Below are positions 1 to 6,102 of a stretch of 33,723 bases of DNA, one piece after another. Position 1 is the first letter of the stretch; every line of letters starts with the position of its first letter. Below the pieces are notes generated by a model. It searched no databases. It was not told the DNA's origin and saw only the letters and a program-made list of their open reading frames with translations. This DNA comes from a virus, in the IMG/VR virus record IMGVR_UViG_3300042397_000547, positions 1-33,723 of that record. One strand, written 5' to 3'. The translations under genes were made by a program, and so were the position numbers.

Positions 1-164
1 CGACCATAAGCTTCTTCAAGGGTTGCTTTACGCTTACCTTTTGCATTATCTCGTTCTACATTCAAAGCGATAGCTACTGCCTGTTTTTTAGGCTTTCCAG
101 CTTTCATTTCAGCTTTAATGTTTTTAGATACTGAGGCTTTTGAGCCTGAACGGTCTAAAGGCAT
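1..164 (-). CDS. Small basic phage protein, DUF6496-like (cut by window edge)
   Basis: Leftward reading frame starting MPLDRSGSK at 164, with a GGAGAG ribosome site at 169-174, and open to the left edge. The 54 visible residues are Lys-rich and contain KAEMKAGKPKKQAVAIALN, a pattern known from short phage and bacterial proteins of the DUF6496 type, whose function is unknown. The 3' end is missing from the window. If the window is closed into a circle, the frame continues into base 33723 with codons Arg-Ala and then TAA, giving a 56-residue protein that ends just upstream of the small terminase gene. Family assignment is from memory of the motif. The existence of the gene is well supported by its start site. 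Confidence 0.7.
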   Translation of the reverse strand, partial: MPLDRSGSKASVSKNIKAEMKAGKPKKQAVAIALNVERDNAKGKRKATLEEAYG

Positions 165-212
165 GATTCTCTCCAAGTTTCTGATAGTATAAAGCGAATT
201 CTAAAGGAAAAC
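165..212. promoter_or_regulatory. Divergent intergenic region with overlapping -10-like boxes
   Basis: Short gap between the leftward DUF6496-like gene and the rightward methyltransferase. On the minus strand TATACT (186-191) is a good -10 box. On the plus strand TATAAA (188-193) overlaps it. No convincing -35 box was found for either. An AAAGGA ribosome site (204-209) precedes the ATG at 213. Confidence 0.3.
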
Positions 213-1199
213 ATGGACTTCAACGAGATTTTTAAAGAGCTATTCAGTCTTACTAAAGATGGCTCTATTCCAAATACTTCTCCATTGGCTGAGAAATTAC
301 GCAATCTTCCAGCGTTTGCCATCAATACCAAATTGTTTGGGCATGAGTTAGCTGAAAAATACTATGGTTACAAAAGACTTCCTGAGAAACACGATGCCTT
401 TACTCAAGGTTGGAAAGCTAGTGTTTATGACGATTTCCTGCAGGAATGGTTTATTTCCACCTGTGAAGAACTAAAGATAGCCCCTGTATTGCACCGTAAA
501 GTTTGGGAAGAAGCCTATGTAGTAAATACGCTACGCTCTAAGCTTAAGCCTGGCATGAAAGGCATAGTTTTTGGAGTTGGTGAGGAGCGTTTGCCATCCC
601 TCTTTGCATCTTATGGCTGTGAAATTCTAGCTACCGACCTAAATCCTAATGAAGAAGCTTCTCAAGGATGGGCAGCTACGGCTCAACTTGGCTCTTTAGA
701 TAAGATTTACAAGCCTGACCTGATTGACAGGGCATCCTTTGACCGCCTTGTGTCGTTTGAGTACGCTGATATGAATAATATTAGTGAACACTTACATGGG
801 CAATTTGATTTCTGTTGGACTTTATGTGCGTTTGAACACTTAGGCTCTATTGAGAAGGGTCTGCAGTTTATTGAAAATACAGGCAAATTGTTAAAGCCAG
901 GCGGTATTTCTGCTCATACGACTGAGTTTAACTACAGCAAAGAAGAAGAAACGATTGATAACTGGGGAACTGTTCTATTCCGTAAGAAAGACTTTTGGGA
1001 ATTAGGACAAAGGCTTAAAGACTACATCGTGCCACCTATTAACTTTGATGTAGGTGTAAACCCTATAGATTCGTTTATTGATATGCCCCCATACGCTTGG
1101 CATGAAGGTCATAACGAGAATTTAAATCATTGCCATCTAAAGCTAATGGTAGACGGCTTCCCATCTACCTGCTTTGGAGTGTCATTTCAAAAAGCGTAG
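213..1199 (+). CDS. SAM-dependent class I methyltransferase, substrate unknown
   Basis: A 328-residue protein with a Rossmann-type methyltransferase core. Motif I is VFGVGEERLP (about residues 119-128), the acidic residue after strand 2 is D142 in LATDLNP, and a later strand and helix read DFCWTLCAFEHLGS (about 199-212), followed by LKPGG at 227-231. These are hallmarks of SAM-binding small-molecule or sugar methyltransferases. Nothing in the sequence shows the substrate. The start has an AAAGGA ribosome site. It is the only rightward gene among leftward neighbours and its last 18 bp overlap, tail to tail, the end of the DUF5856-like gene, so it looks like an independently acquired auxiliary gene. 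Methylation of a surface glycan or of host metabolites is possible, but that is inference. Confidence 0.75.
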   Translation: MDFNEIFKELFSLTKDGSIPNTSPLAEKLRNLPAFAINTKLFGHELAEKYYGYKRLPEKHDAFTQGWKASVYDDFLQEWFISTCEELKIAPVLHRKVWEEAYVVNTLRSKLKPGMKGIVFGVGEERLPSLFASYGCEILATDLNPNEEASQGWAATAQLGSLDKIYKPDLIDRASFDRLVSFEYADMNNISEHLHGQFDFCWTLCAFEHLGSIEKGLQFIENTGKLLKPGGISAHTTEFNYSKEEETIDNWGTVLFRKKDFWELGQRLKDYIVPPINFDVGVNPIDSFIDMPPYAWHEGHNENLNHCHLKLMVDGFPSTCFGVSFQKA

Positions 1200-1541
1200 T
1201 TTGTAGGTAGTTGAGTCTACTAAGTCTGCAATAGCATCCATCAAATTGCATAGTTGCTCATCTTGCGGAAGGTCATTACGAGCTTCTTTGATGAACTTTT
1301 GTAGGCTTTGTAGGTAAGCTATTGGCTCTTTTGGCTGGTGATATACGCTTGGGAAAGACTTAATCTGTTCATAACAGCCCATATAGGCTTCTACATAAGC
1401 ATCTACTAACGGCACAATACCGTCATAGTAGGACCGCAAAGCCTTGTGTTTAGCGTAGGAATCAGTAGACCAATGAAAGAAATGGGTATTGGTTGCGCTA
1501 TGCAACATAGTTGCTGCAAATAGGGCTACATTTTCTTTCAT
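1182..1541 (-). CDS. DUF5856-like protein with Dps/ferritin-like features
   Basis: A 119-residue all-helical protein. Its N-terminal half carries HSATNTHFFHWSTDS (about residues 14-28), followed by a helix rich in Asp, Glu and Tyr (LVDAYVEAYMGCYEQI). The HFFHW pattern followed by an acidic helix recalls the His/Trp and Asp/Glu pattern of the ferroxidase helix in Dps mini-ferritins. The length is somewhat short of a typical Dps (about 160). The family is common in phages and its function is not established; iron binding or DNA protection is inference. The start at 1541 has an AAGGA site 6 bp upstream. It is the last gene of the leftward early operon, 9 bp after the oxygenase gene. Confidence 0.65.
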   Translation of the reverse strand: MKENVALFAATMLHSATNTHFFHWSTDSYAKHKALRSYYDGIVPLVDAYVEAYMGCYEQIKSFPSVYHQPKEPIAYLQSLQKFIKEARNDLPQDEQLCNLMDAIADLVDSTTYKLRFLK

Positions 1542-1550
1542 ATCAGTTCC

Positions 1551-2087
1551 TTATCTAAAAGTTGGACCATAAGCCCATGAAACTGCCGTAAATCGTGTTC
1601 CTTTTGTTACAGGAAGTACCCTGTGATTCAAAAAGGCTGGAAATACAACAATATCTCCCTGTGATTTTAATACATTTTCATTAGGATTTGTTGCCAGTTC
1701 AAGCTCTCCACCTTCAAAGTCATCGTTTAGCCTTACGACAATAGAGAGTTTTCGTTGCTCATTGTTTACAGGAGCTTTGGAATCCATGTGCCAGTTGTAG
1801 TGTCCACCTATGTCATATTTAGACATTTGGACTTTTTCCATGCGATGCACATGGTAAGCCCAGACTTCATTGGCTTTTGCTAAATAAGACTGTAAAACGC
1901 ATCCTATTGGTGTATACAGCTCCTGCCAGACCAACTCAGTTATGCGTGAAACATCATCTTTAACGCTATCTTTGCCCCTGTCTACCTTGGCTTCATCAGC
2001 TTTATTCCATTCGGTTTCTGCTATTACAAGCTCACAAAACTCTTTAGATAATGCTTTATCAAACAACAAATAGGGCGTGTTAATCAT
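1551..2087 (-). CDS. 2-oxoglutarate/Fe(II)-dependent dioxygenase (prolyl 4-hydroxylase-like)
   Basis: A 178-residue protein with the double-stranded beta-helix signature of the prolyl-4-hydroxylase/2OG-FeII_Oxy family. The metal ligands are H100 and D102 (WHMD) and H155 (NHRV), and R165 (GTRF) is placed to bind 2-oxoglutarate. The core between them includes FEGGELEL and GDIVVFP, typical of the fold. Such enzymes hydroxylate proteins, nucleic acids or small molecules, and several phages carry them without a known substrate. The start ATG overlaps the stop of the RusA gene in an 8-bp ATGATTAA junction, so translation is probably coupled. All catalytic residues are present, so the enzyme is likely active. 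Confidence 0.88.
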   Translation of the reverse strand: MINTPYLLFDKALSKEFCELVIAETEWNKADEAKVDRGKDSVKDDVSRITELVWQELYTPIGCVLQSYLAKANEVWAYHVHRMEKVQMSKYDIGGHYNWHMDSKAPVNNEQRKLSIVVRLNDDFEGGELELATNPNENVLKSQGDIVVFPAFLNHRVLPVTKGTRFTAVSWAYGPTFR

Positions 2088-2433
2088 TTATTTCCTCAAT
2101 CATTACTAGGCAGCCACCGCCTTTTTTAATTTCGCCTCTGTGTACGATTAATACATCTATTTGCTCGTCATTATCAAATACGCCAGCATCAGCTAGCGCA
2201 TCCCATAAAGCTTTAATTCTGTTGTCTATGTCTTGTTTTCTACGGTCTTTAGGGTACAAAGTAACTTGGAACTCTAGTCTTGCTTTGCCTAGCTTTGGGA
2301 CATTGTATTCAGCAACATAGTCAGAAACGGCTTCTTTAAAGGCAACTCCAGCTTTAGATACATACCGTCTATGACCATGAGTTCCCCAATAATGGTTTAT
2401 AGATGGTGGCAAAGGTAGATTAAGAACTAACAT
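2080..2433 (-). CDS. rusA: RusA-like Holliday junction resolvase
   Basis: A 117-residue protein, close to the usual RusA length of about 120. The N-terminus has the family pattern LPLPPSINHYW. The catalytic block contains QDIDNRIKALWDAL followed by GVFDNDEQID, giving acidic residues D68, D70, D78 and D87/D89 with K74 between, as in RusA endonucleases that cut four-way DNA junctions. It lies in a recombination operon with a Ref-like HNH protein, an annealing protein and an exonuclease, which fits branch resolution before packaging. Its start overlaps the end of the HNH gene by 14 bp and only a weak ribosome site (TTAGG) precedes it, so it probably depends on translational coupling. Confidence 0.9.
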   Translation of the reverse strand: MLVLNLPLPPSINHYWGTHGHRRYVSKAGVAFKEAVSDYVAEYNVPKLGKARLEFQVTLYPKDRRKQDIDNRIKALWDALADAGVFDNDEQIDVLIVHRGEIKKGGGCLVMIEEIND

Positions 2434-2698
2434 TTAGTAACCTAAGTGTCTCTGCGTGTAATGCTTCTTCAGTAATGCCATATTCCCTTTCAAATCGTTT
2501 TCTTCCCATTCCATGAATACTGGTATTTGAGCCTCGATGGTGGTAGGGGCAGAGACCGATAACAGGGGCAGAACTTCTTTTACCAGCTCGTCTAATGTGA
2601 TGCAGTTCGCAGGGTGTTCCCTCATTGCCTTGATGCCGACATAATGAGCATCCCAGTTCAGCAACTTTTCTGTAGTGTTCTTTTTCATCTTTAGTCAT
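2420..2698 (-). CDS. Ref-like HNH/zinc-motif nuclease candidate
   Basis: A 92-residue protein starting MTKDEKEHY at 2698. Residues C17 and C20 (CSLC), C30, H33 and H34 (CELHHIRRAG), and C50, H53 and H54 (CPYHH) form a treble-clef, HNH-like metal site. The C-terminal part reads IHGMGRKRFEREYG. This layout resembles the C-terminal nuclease domain of phage P1 Ref, a RecA-dependent DNA nuclease, and similar small phage proteins; the activity itself is inferred. A longer upstream extension in the same frame was rejected because it would run through the preceding gene. The chosen ATG sits in an 8-bp ATGACTAA overlap with that gene's stop codon. Confidence 0.75.
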   Translation of the reverse strand: MTKDEKEHYRKVAELGCSLCRHQGNEGTPCELHHIRRAGKRSSAPVIGLCPYHHRGSNTSIHGMGRKRFEREYGITEEALHAETLRLLNVSS

Positions 2699-3146
2699 GT
2701 TTGTGCAAGCTGGTTTGTGGAATCCAGTATTGAGGCTCACGCCCAATCTTTCTTGAGTATAGCCATTCAGGGTGTTCTTCAGCTTCTTCTGCTGTAAACC
2801 AGCCTTTAATCTCATATTTACCATAAGCACCGACTAGCAAATAAAAGCGCTTGCCTTTAGGGTCATTTGGTTTAATGTGTAAATGCCCATCCTTGTATGG
2901 TGTAGTTCTGACTTCAAACTCTCCAACATCAGGCTCATTTCTGTTGCCCTTCCACCAATAGACATTTAAATGCTTGGCAAATGCAGCTTCAGCTAAAGCT
3001 CCTCCTACCATTCTGTCCCAAAATGTTTCTGCTCCTTCTCCTGAAACATTGTAGATTTCATTGTTTTGAATGTTTTGTACGGCTCTTTGGCATCCTACAA
3101 ATGAAGCCATTGCTATTTCGGAAGGGCTTAAAACTATCTTAGTCAT
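2691..3146 (-). CDS. Unknown protein, possibly PD-(D/E)XK nuclease-like
   Basis: A 151-residue protein. The start was placed at MTKIVLSP (3146) rather than further upstream because that ATG overlaps the stop of the preceding small gene in the same ATGACTAA arrangement seen at its own 3' end. I do not recognise a named family. The pattern of an early Glu in a helix (GGALAE, E53), then D73 and E78-V-R80 on strands, then LLVGAYGKYEIKGWFTAEEA near residues 103-122, resembles the layout of PD-(D/E)XK nuclease folds, with the usual Lys replaced by Arg. This is only a structural guess. It sits within the recombination operon. Confidence 0.6.
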   Translation of the reverse strand: MTKIVLSPSEIAMASFVGCQRAVQNIQNNEIYNVSGEGAETFWDRMVGGALAEAAFAKHLNVYWWKGNRNEPDVGEFEVRTTPYKDGHLHIKPNDPKGKRFYLLVGAYGKYEIKGWFTAEEAEEHPEWLYSRKIGREPQYWIPQTSLHKHD

Positions 3147-3291
3147 CAGCAATATCTTGTAATTTAAGGGACATTTCAATCATGTCTGTAGCTATTTGAT
3201 AAGCCAATGCCCATTGTTTCTTTTGCATGGCATCTTCGTAATCCCTAGATAATTTGCGTAAAACTATTAATGGTTCGCTGTAATCTCTCAT
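3139..3291 (-). CDS. Small helical protein, 50 aa, unknown
   Basis: A short leftward gene starting MRDYSEPLIVLRKLS at 3291 and ending in TAA at 3139. It encodes 50 mostly helical, charged residues. It overlaps the stop of the upstream 71-aa gene by 4 bp (ATGA) and the start of the downstream 151-aa gene by 8 bp (ATGACTAA). This fits a chain of translationally coupled genes and argues that it is real. No family was recognised. Confidence 0.65.
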   Translation of the reverse strand: MRDYSEPLIVLRKLSRDYEDAMQKKQWALAYQIATDMIEMSLKLQDIADD

Positions 3292-3503
3292 TTAATGCCA
3301 TGCCTTTCTTTTGTTTCTTTCATCAATTCATTTATGTGGCTATTCATAGAATTGTGAATTTGTAACATAACCTCCAACTCCTCTATGCGTTCTGCTTGTT
3401 GGCGAAGCATAGGGAGTGCTTTTTCAATCCAACGAAAGGCATCAACTTCATCAAACGAATCCCAGTTTTCTTTGTAATCATTTACTAATTCGTATGCGTT
3501 CAT
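3288..3503 (-). CDS. Small coiled-coil-like protein, 71 aa, unknown
   Basis: Starts MNAYELVNDYKENW at 3503. The central part (RQQAERIEELEVMLQIHNS) has the heptad spacing of a short coiled coil, and the protein is acidic overall. The start overlaps the stop of the preceding exported-protein gene by 4 bp, and the end overlaps the next gene by 4 bp. Its role is unknown. It could be a small binding partner of another early protein, but nothing shows this directly. Confidence 0.7.
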   Translation of the reverse strand: MNAYELVNDYKENWDSFDEVDAFRWIEKALPMLRQQAERIEELEVMLQIHNSMNSHINELMKETKERHGIK

Positions 3504-3784
3504 TGCAGCACCCTCGGTGATGGTGGAGACATTGGACTAGGTGGGACTGTATAGCTAGGAGTTCCGACTGCATACCCGGATGGAGTTACAACTTGATTTG
3601 GATAGACTGTAACGCTTTGGGTTACACGCCCAGCATTATTGACTATTTGCCCTTGATTGCCTTGGACCTGTACAGTTCCTTGGCTATAGCCTTGTGGGTT
3701 GGTAATTACATAGGTTTGAGCTTGTGCATCAGATAACCAAATGCCTACGCTTGCTCCAGCTAAAAATATTAGAATTTCTTTCAT
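3500..3784 (-). CDS. Small exported Gln/Pro-rich protein, 94 aa
   Basis: The start was placed at MKEILIFLAGASVG (3784), which has a GGAGAAAG ribosome site 3-4 bp upstream; a longer frame from 3856 lacks one. Residues 1-22 form a signal peptide with a hydrophobic core and an Ala-x-Ala-like end (DAQAQ). The mature part is rich in Gln, Val, Asn and Thr with repeated strand-like segments (QGTVQVQGNQGQIVNNAG) and ends in a Pro-Ser-rich tail (PPSPMSPPSP). The protein should be periplasmic or outer-membrane associated. It sits among recombination genes next to a second exported peptide. No known function; modification of the host envelope or exclusion of other phages is conceivable. Confidence 0.7.
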   Translation of the reverse strand: MKEILIFLAGASVGIWLSDAQAQTYVITNPQGYSQGTVQVQGNQGQIVNNAGRVTQSVTVYPNQVVTPSGYAVGTPSYTVPPSPMSPPSPRVLQ

Positions 3785-3859
3785 CACTTTCTCCAAAAAG
3801 GTGGGGCTACTTACGCTCCGTATGTGAAGCGGAAAAATCGTGCGCTTTCGCCCCATAAA

Positions 3860-3988
3860 TTACCTGCAAATCGTTACCCATTGGCAGCCACCGCCACCGC
3901 ATACATACTGTTGCCAGCAATTAGCGTGTTGGGCTACTGCAAATCCTACTACAAAAAATGCTGCTGCTGCTACAAGTGCTTTTTTCAT
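3860..3988 (-). CDS. Exported cysteine-rich micropeptide, 42 aa
   Basis: Starts ATG at 3988 with an excellent AAGGAGAAAACC ribosome site and ends TAA at 3860. The N-terminus MKKALVAAAAFFVVGFAVA is a textbook signal peptide with a likely cut after A19. The predicted mature peptide has only 23 residues, starts with Gln, and contains four Cys (C24, C30, C35, C41 of the precursor) in a Cx5Cx4Cx5C pattern around a GGGG turn, with two Trp. Two disulphide bonds could form in the periplasm. It lies 10 bp downstream of the SSB-like gene in the early operon. No family recognised. Confidence 0.65.
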   Translation of the reverse strand: MKKALVAAAAFFVVGFAVAQHANCWQQYVCGGGGCQWVTICR

Positions 3989-3998
3989 GGTTTTCTCC

Positions 3999-4256
3999 TT
4001 AAAATGGCACATCTTCTTTAATGTCAGTAAATGATTTTGATGCTTGTTGCGTTGGAATAGCTTTATCTTCAGGTGGATTTAAGTAAGCTAAAAGACCGCC
4101 TTCTTTCATTGCAAACAATGGCAATGTTTCTAGTTTAAGCATCAACCCATGCTTTGTTTCCATGATTACGCCAATAGACTGATAGCGTTTCTTAGTTGTA
4201 CCGTCTTTGTCCTGGTACTCAGAAACTGCTGCTTTTACAAAATATTGAATTGCCAT
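3999..4256 (-). CDS. SSB-like small protein with acidic EDVPF tail
   Basis: An 85-residue protein with alternating strands in the first 60 residues (QYFVKAAVSEYQ, KRYQSIGVIMETKHGLMLKLE), compatible with a small OB fold. A flexible Gln/Ser/Lys segment leads to the C-terminus FTDIKEDVPF. Bacterial SSB proteins end in an acidic tip close to DDDIPF, the docking site for repair proteins, so the tail is suggestive. It directly follows the YqaJ exonuclease gene with a 1-bp TAATG overlap, and an annealing protein gene lies just upstream. A single-strand DNA-binding role in recombination is therefore likely, though the identity of the fold is inferred. Confidence 0.6.
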   Translation of the reverse strand: MAIQYFVKAAVSEYQDKDGTTKKRYQSIGVIMETKHGLMLKLETLPLFAMKEGGLLAYLNPPEDKAIPTQQASKSFTDIKEDVPF

Positions 4257-4891
4257 TATTTATTCTCCATTAATTTAACTTCTGCTTCAACTTCACTTAA
4301 AAACTGCTGTATTTCTGCATTCATGTACAAAATGAACTCAGGGTCTCTAGGCACATTAACTATTAGCAACTGGCTACGCTCTGGCATCCTTGGGTCAAAA
4401 CTAACAAAATCGCACCATTTAGCCCCTGTAACCGACATTTGCGCTTGCATCTGAATAAAGTATTTCTTGGGTGGCTCTTTAGCCTTGAAGTATTCCCAAT
4501 GCGTTGCGCTATTAGGGCATTTAATCTCAATTAAGCCTTCTCCTACGATGCCGTCAGGACTGCAACCAAACCCTTGAATTGTAGGATGGTCAATAAAAGC
4601 CACCTGGTCTACAAAGTTATGAGTTGCAACTTCGTAAGCTACCCTAGCTTGTGGCTCTGTAGCTGTTCCCCATTCCATAGCTGCATTGGTATATGATGGT
4701 TCAATGGTCTTGGTAGTTCTTTGCAAGGCAAGCTCAATCAGATAGTTTTGCCGACTAGCTGAAGGACCTGTCTTTGTCTTAGCCAGTATGTCAGCTACCC
4801 TAGAAGCTGTTACTTTGCCCCTGCGTAACTCATGCCATTCAGGTGTACCCTGCTCTACGGAAACTCTGTCCTCAGTTGTAAATGTAGTCAT
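4256..4891 (-). CDS. YqaJ-family recombination exonuclease
   Basis: A 211-residue protein of the YqaJ/lambda-exonuclease group of PD-(D/E)XK nucleases. Conserved points are the N-terminal QGTPEWHELRRGKVTAS (about 14-30), E79 in GTATEP, and the catalytic strand pair GCSPDGIVGEGLIEIKCP with D113, E122 and K124, followed by a glutamine-bearing helix (QMQAQM, about 148-153). Such enzymes resect double-stranded DNA to give 3' overhangs for a partner annealing protein. That partner is encoded immediately upstream with a 4-bp ATGA overlap, and an SSB-like gene follows with a 1-bp overlap. All catalytic residues are visible. Confidence 0.9.
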   Translation of the reverse strand: MTTFTTEDRVSVEQGTPEWHELRRGKVTASRVADILAKTKTGPSASRQNYLIELALQRTTKTIEPSYTNAAMEWGTATEPQARVAYEVATHNFVDQVAFIDHPTIQGFGCSPDGIVGEGLIEIKCPNSATHWEYFKAKEPPKKYFIQMQAQMSVTGAKWCDFVSFDPRMPERSQLLIVNVPRDPEFILYMNAEIQQFLSEVEAEVKLMENK

Positions 4892-5424
4892 GACAATTCC
4901 ACTTTCTTCATATCTTTAGCATTAGCAATCAACTGGACTGCGTTCTTGTCTTTGGCTACTGCAGCGTAGGCTTTGCCATAAACATCTTTAAGCTGGTCAA
5001 TAGTTGTGCAGTTTTTGATTGAATCTACCCATAATTGAGCATCTGAAGTTAAATCAGGTGTTGGCTCGTCAGGCACATCTTCACCAGCGTAAATGTATAA
5101 CCCAAGACCATGCAGGGCAATAGCTTTAGCTAGGCAGCGTTGCATAGCTGTGTTCACATCCATAGCGTTAGGGTTAGATATTGCTTTGTTTTGATGGTTT
5201 AGAACAGGTAACTGGGAAGTCATTGTCTTGCCAAAGGCTGTAACTGAGCAAAATACCATCAAAGTATCGCCAAATTGCATAGGAGCTTGGTAGTCCCAGG
5301 TAGCGGATGGGTCAAGCTGTAGTAACTGGTCTACTGCCCATGCCCATGACAAGTAGGTAAATTTACCTTTTTTGTCTGTATGTTCGTTAACATTAATCTT
5401 GCGTATTTCGTTGTATGTAGTCAT
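4888..5424 (-). CDS. Sak/DUF1071 single-strand annealing protein
   Basis: A 178-residue protein matching the DUF1071 (Sak-like, Rad52-related) annealing proteins. Characteristic stretches are KFTYLSWAWAVDQLL near residues 21-35, a central strand LMVFCSVTAFGKTMTSQLPV, and the block NAMDVNTAMQRCLAKAIALHGLGLY (about 86-110), followed by an acidic IYAGEDVP. These proteins coat single strands and pair them with complementary DNA. The start is the ATG at 5424 with an AAGGA site; the GTG just before it is too close. It overlaps the YqaJ exonuclease by 4 bp, forming a typical two-component recombination module. Its upstream junction belongs to a repeated sequence found before three genes. Confidence 0.88.
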   Translation of the reverse strand: MTTYNEIRKINVNEHTDKKGKFTYLSWAWAVDQLLQLDPSATWDYQAPMQFGDTLMVFCSVTAFGKTMTSQLPVLNHQNKAISNPNAMDVNTAMQRCLAKAIALHGLGLYIYAGEDVPDEPTPDLTSDAQLWVDSIKNCTTIDQLKDVYGKAYAAVAKDKNAVQLIANAKDMKKVELS

Positions 5425-5434
5425 CACTTATTCC

Positions 5435-5734
5435 TTAATCGTGTAAAAAGCCAGCACTCAAATCTTCTTGAGCATGATTCTCTGCAAATTTCTCCATGTA
5501 ATCGTAAGCCATGCAGAATAGCTTACGACCTAGTGCTTCGTAATCAATTGTTGATTGTTTGATAATGTCCTCAACCGCTTGGCGGTCTGACTCGTTAGCT
5601 TCGCTAATACCTTCTGCAAAGTTGGAGTATTCGGTAGGGTCGTAGTCTGTATTGAGCAAATCAGCTATGCGCTCATCAAGTAAATCTGAATCGTCATCTT
5701 CAGGCTCGTAGTATCTATCGTGCATTGACATCAT
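5435..5734 (-). CDS. Acidic early protein, 99 aa, unknown
   Basis: Starts at the ATG at 5734 (MMSMHDRYYEP). Upstream in-frame codons lie inside the preceding micropeptide gene. The N-terminus is strongly acidic (EPEDDDSDLLDERIADLL), and the rest is helical with AVEDIIKQSTIDYEALGRKL. The net negative charge is high, as in many phage early proteins that bind host enzymes or mimic DNA, but nothing specific supports that here. The gene ends 10 bp before the annealing-protein start, inside a repeated junction sequence. No family recognised. Confidence 0.65.
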   Translation of the reverse strand: MMSMHDRYYEPEDDDSDLLDERIADLLNTDYDPTEYSNFAEGISEANESDRQAVEDIIKQSTIDYEALGRKLFCMAYDYMEKFAENHAQEDLSAGFLHD

Positions 5735-5735
5735 G

Positions 5736-5816
5736 TTAAACACCCAACGCAAACATCACGCCCAATATCAATCCAAGAATCATTGCACCCAAAATATCTA
5801 ATGCTGTTGGTTTCAT
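5736..5816 (-). CDS. Membrane micropeptide, 26 aa
   Basis: Starts ATG at 5816 with an AAGGAGTAAGTG ribosome site and ends TAA at 5736. Its 26 residues form one hydrophobic helix (LDILGAMILGLILGVMFALGV, split here as LDILGAMILG and LILGVMFALGV with overlap) following MKPTA. It contains small-residue motifs that favour helix packing. The gene abuts the next start by 1 bp. The strong ribosome site and tight context support expression. The role is unknown; regulation of a membrane protein is possible. Confidence 0.6.
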   Translation of the reverse strand: MKPTALDILGAMILGLILGVMFALGV

Positions 5817-5826
5817 CACTTACTCC

Positions 5827-6102
5827 TTAATTGTTTAAAAAATTGTTGATTACTGCAGAAGCGTTTGATGTTGGATACCAAGAATCTGTGCCAACTTCAA
5901 TTTTTGATACTAAAACATTGTTGCGAACTTCTAAGAAATTACCTAAATTCAATTCTTCAATCAAAGCAATAATTTCTTGTTTTGTTGATTGTTTTTTGGT
6001 AACTCTTGTAAGGTATGCCAAAGAATGAGCTGCGTGGTCAGCTAAGTTGTTTGCTGATAAAACTTTAGCTGCTGCAACTTGTCGTGTTTCAAATTTATTC
6101 AT
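5827..6102 (-). CDS. First gene of leftward early operon, 91 aa, unknown
   Basis: Starts ATG at 6102 after AAGGAGTAAGTG; the GTG one codon earlier was rejected because of spacing. The protein is small, N-terminally helical (VAAAKVLSANNLADHAAHSL), with a Lys-rich middle (RVTKKQSTKQEIIALIEELN) and a C-terminal part that may form strands (NNVLVSKIEVGTDSW). I do not recognise it. As the promoter-proximal gene it is probably made early and in quantity. Confidence 0.7.
   Translation of the reverse strand: MNKFETRQVAAAKVLSANNLADHAAHSLAYLTRVTKKQSTKQEIIALIEELNLGNFLEVRNNVLVSKIEVGTDSWYPTSNASAVINNFLNN

Noticed and set aside
2434-2688. 84-aa leftward frame overlapping the HNH gene
   Set aside because: It is in another frame of the HNH-like gene, which has clear Cys/His motifs and fits the overlap chain.
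3824-4034. Two rightward frames of about 65 aa
   Set aside because: They run antisense to the 42-aa exported peptide gene and have no ribosome site or recognisable domain.
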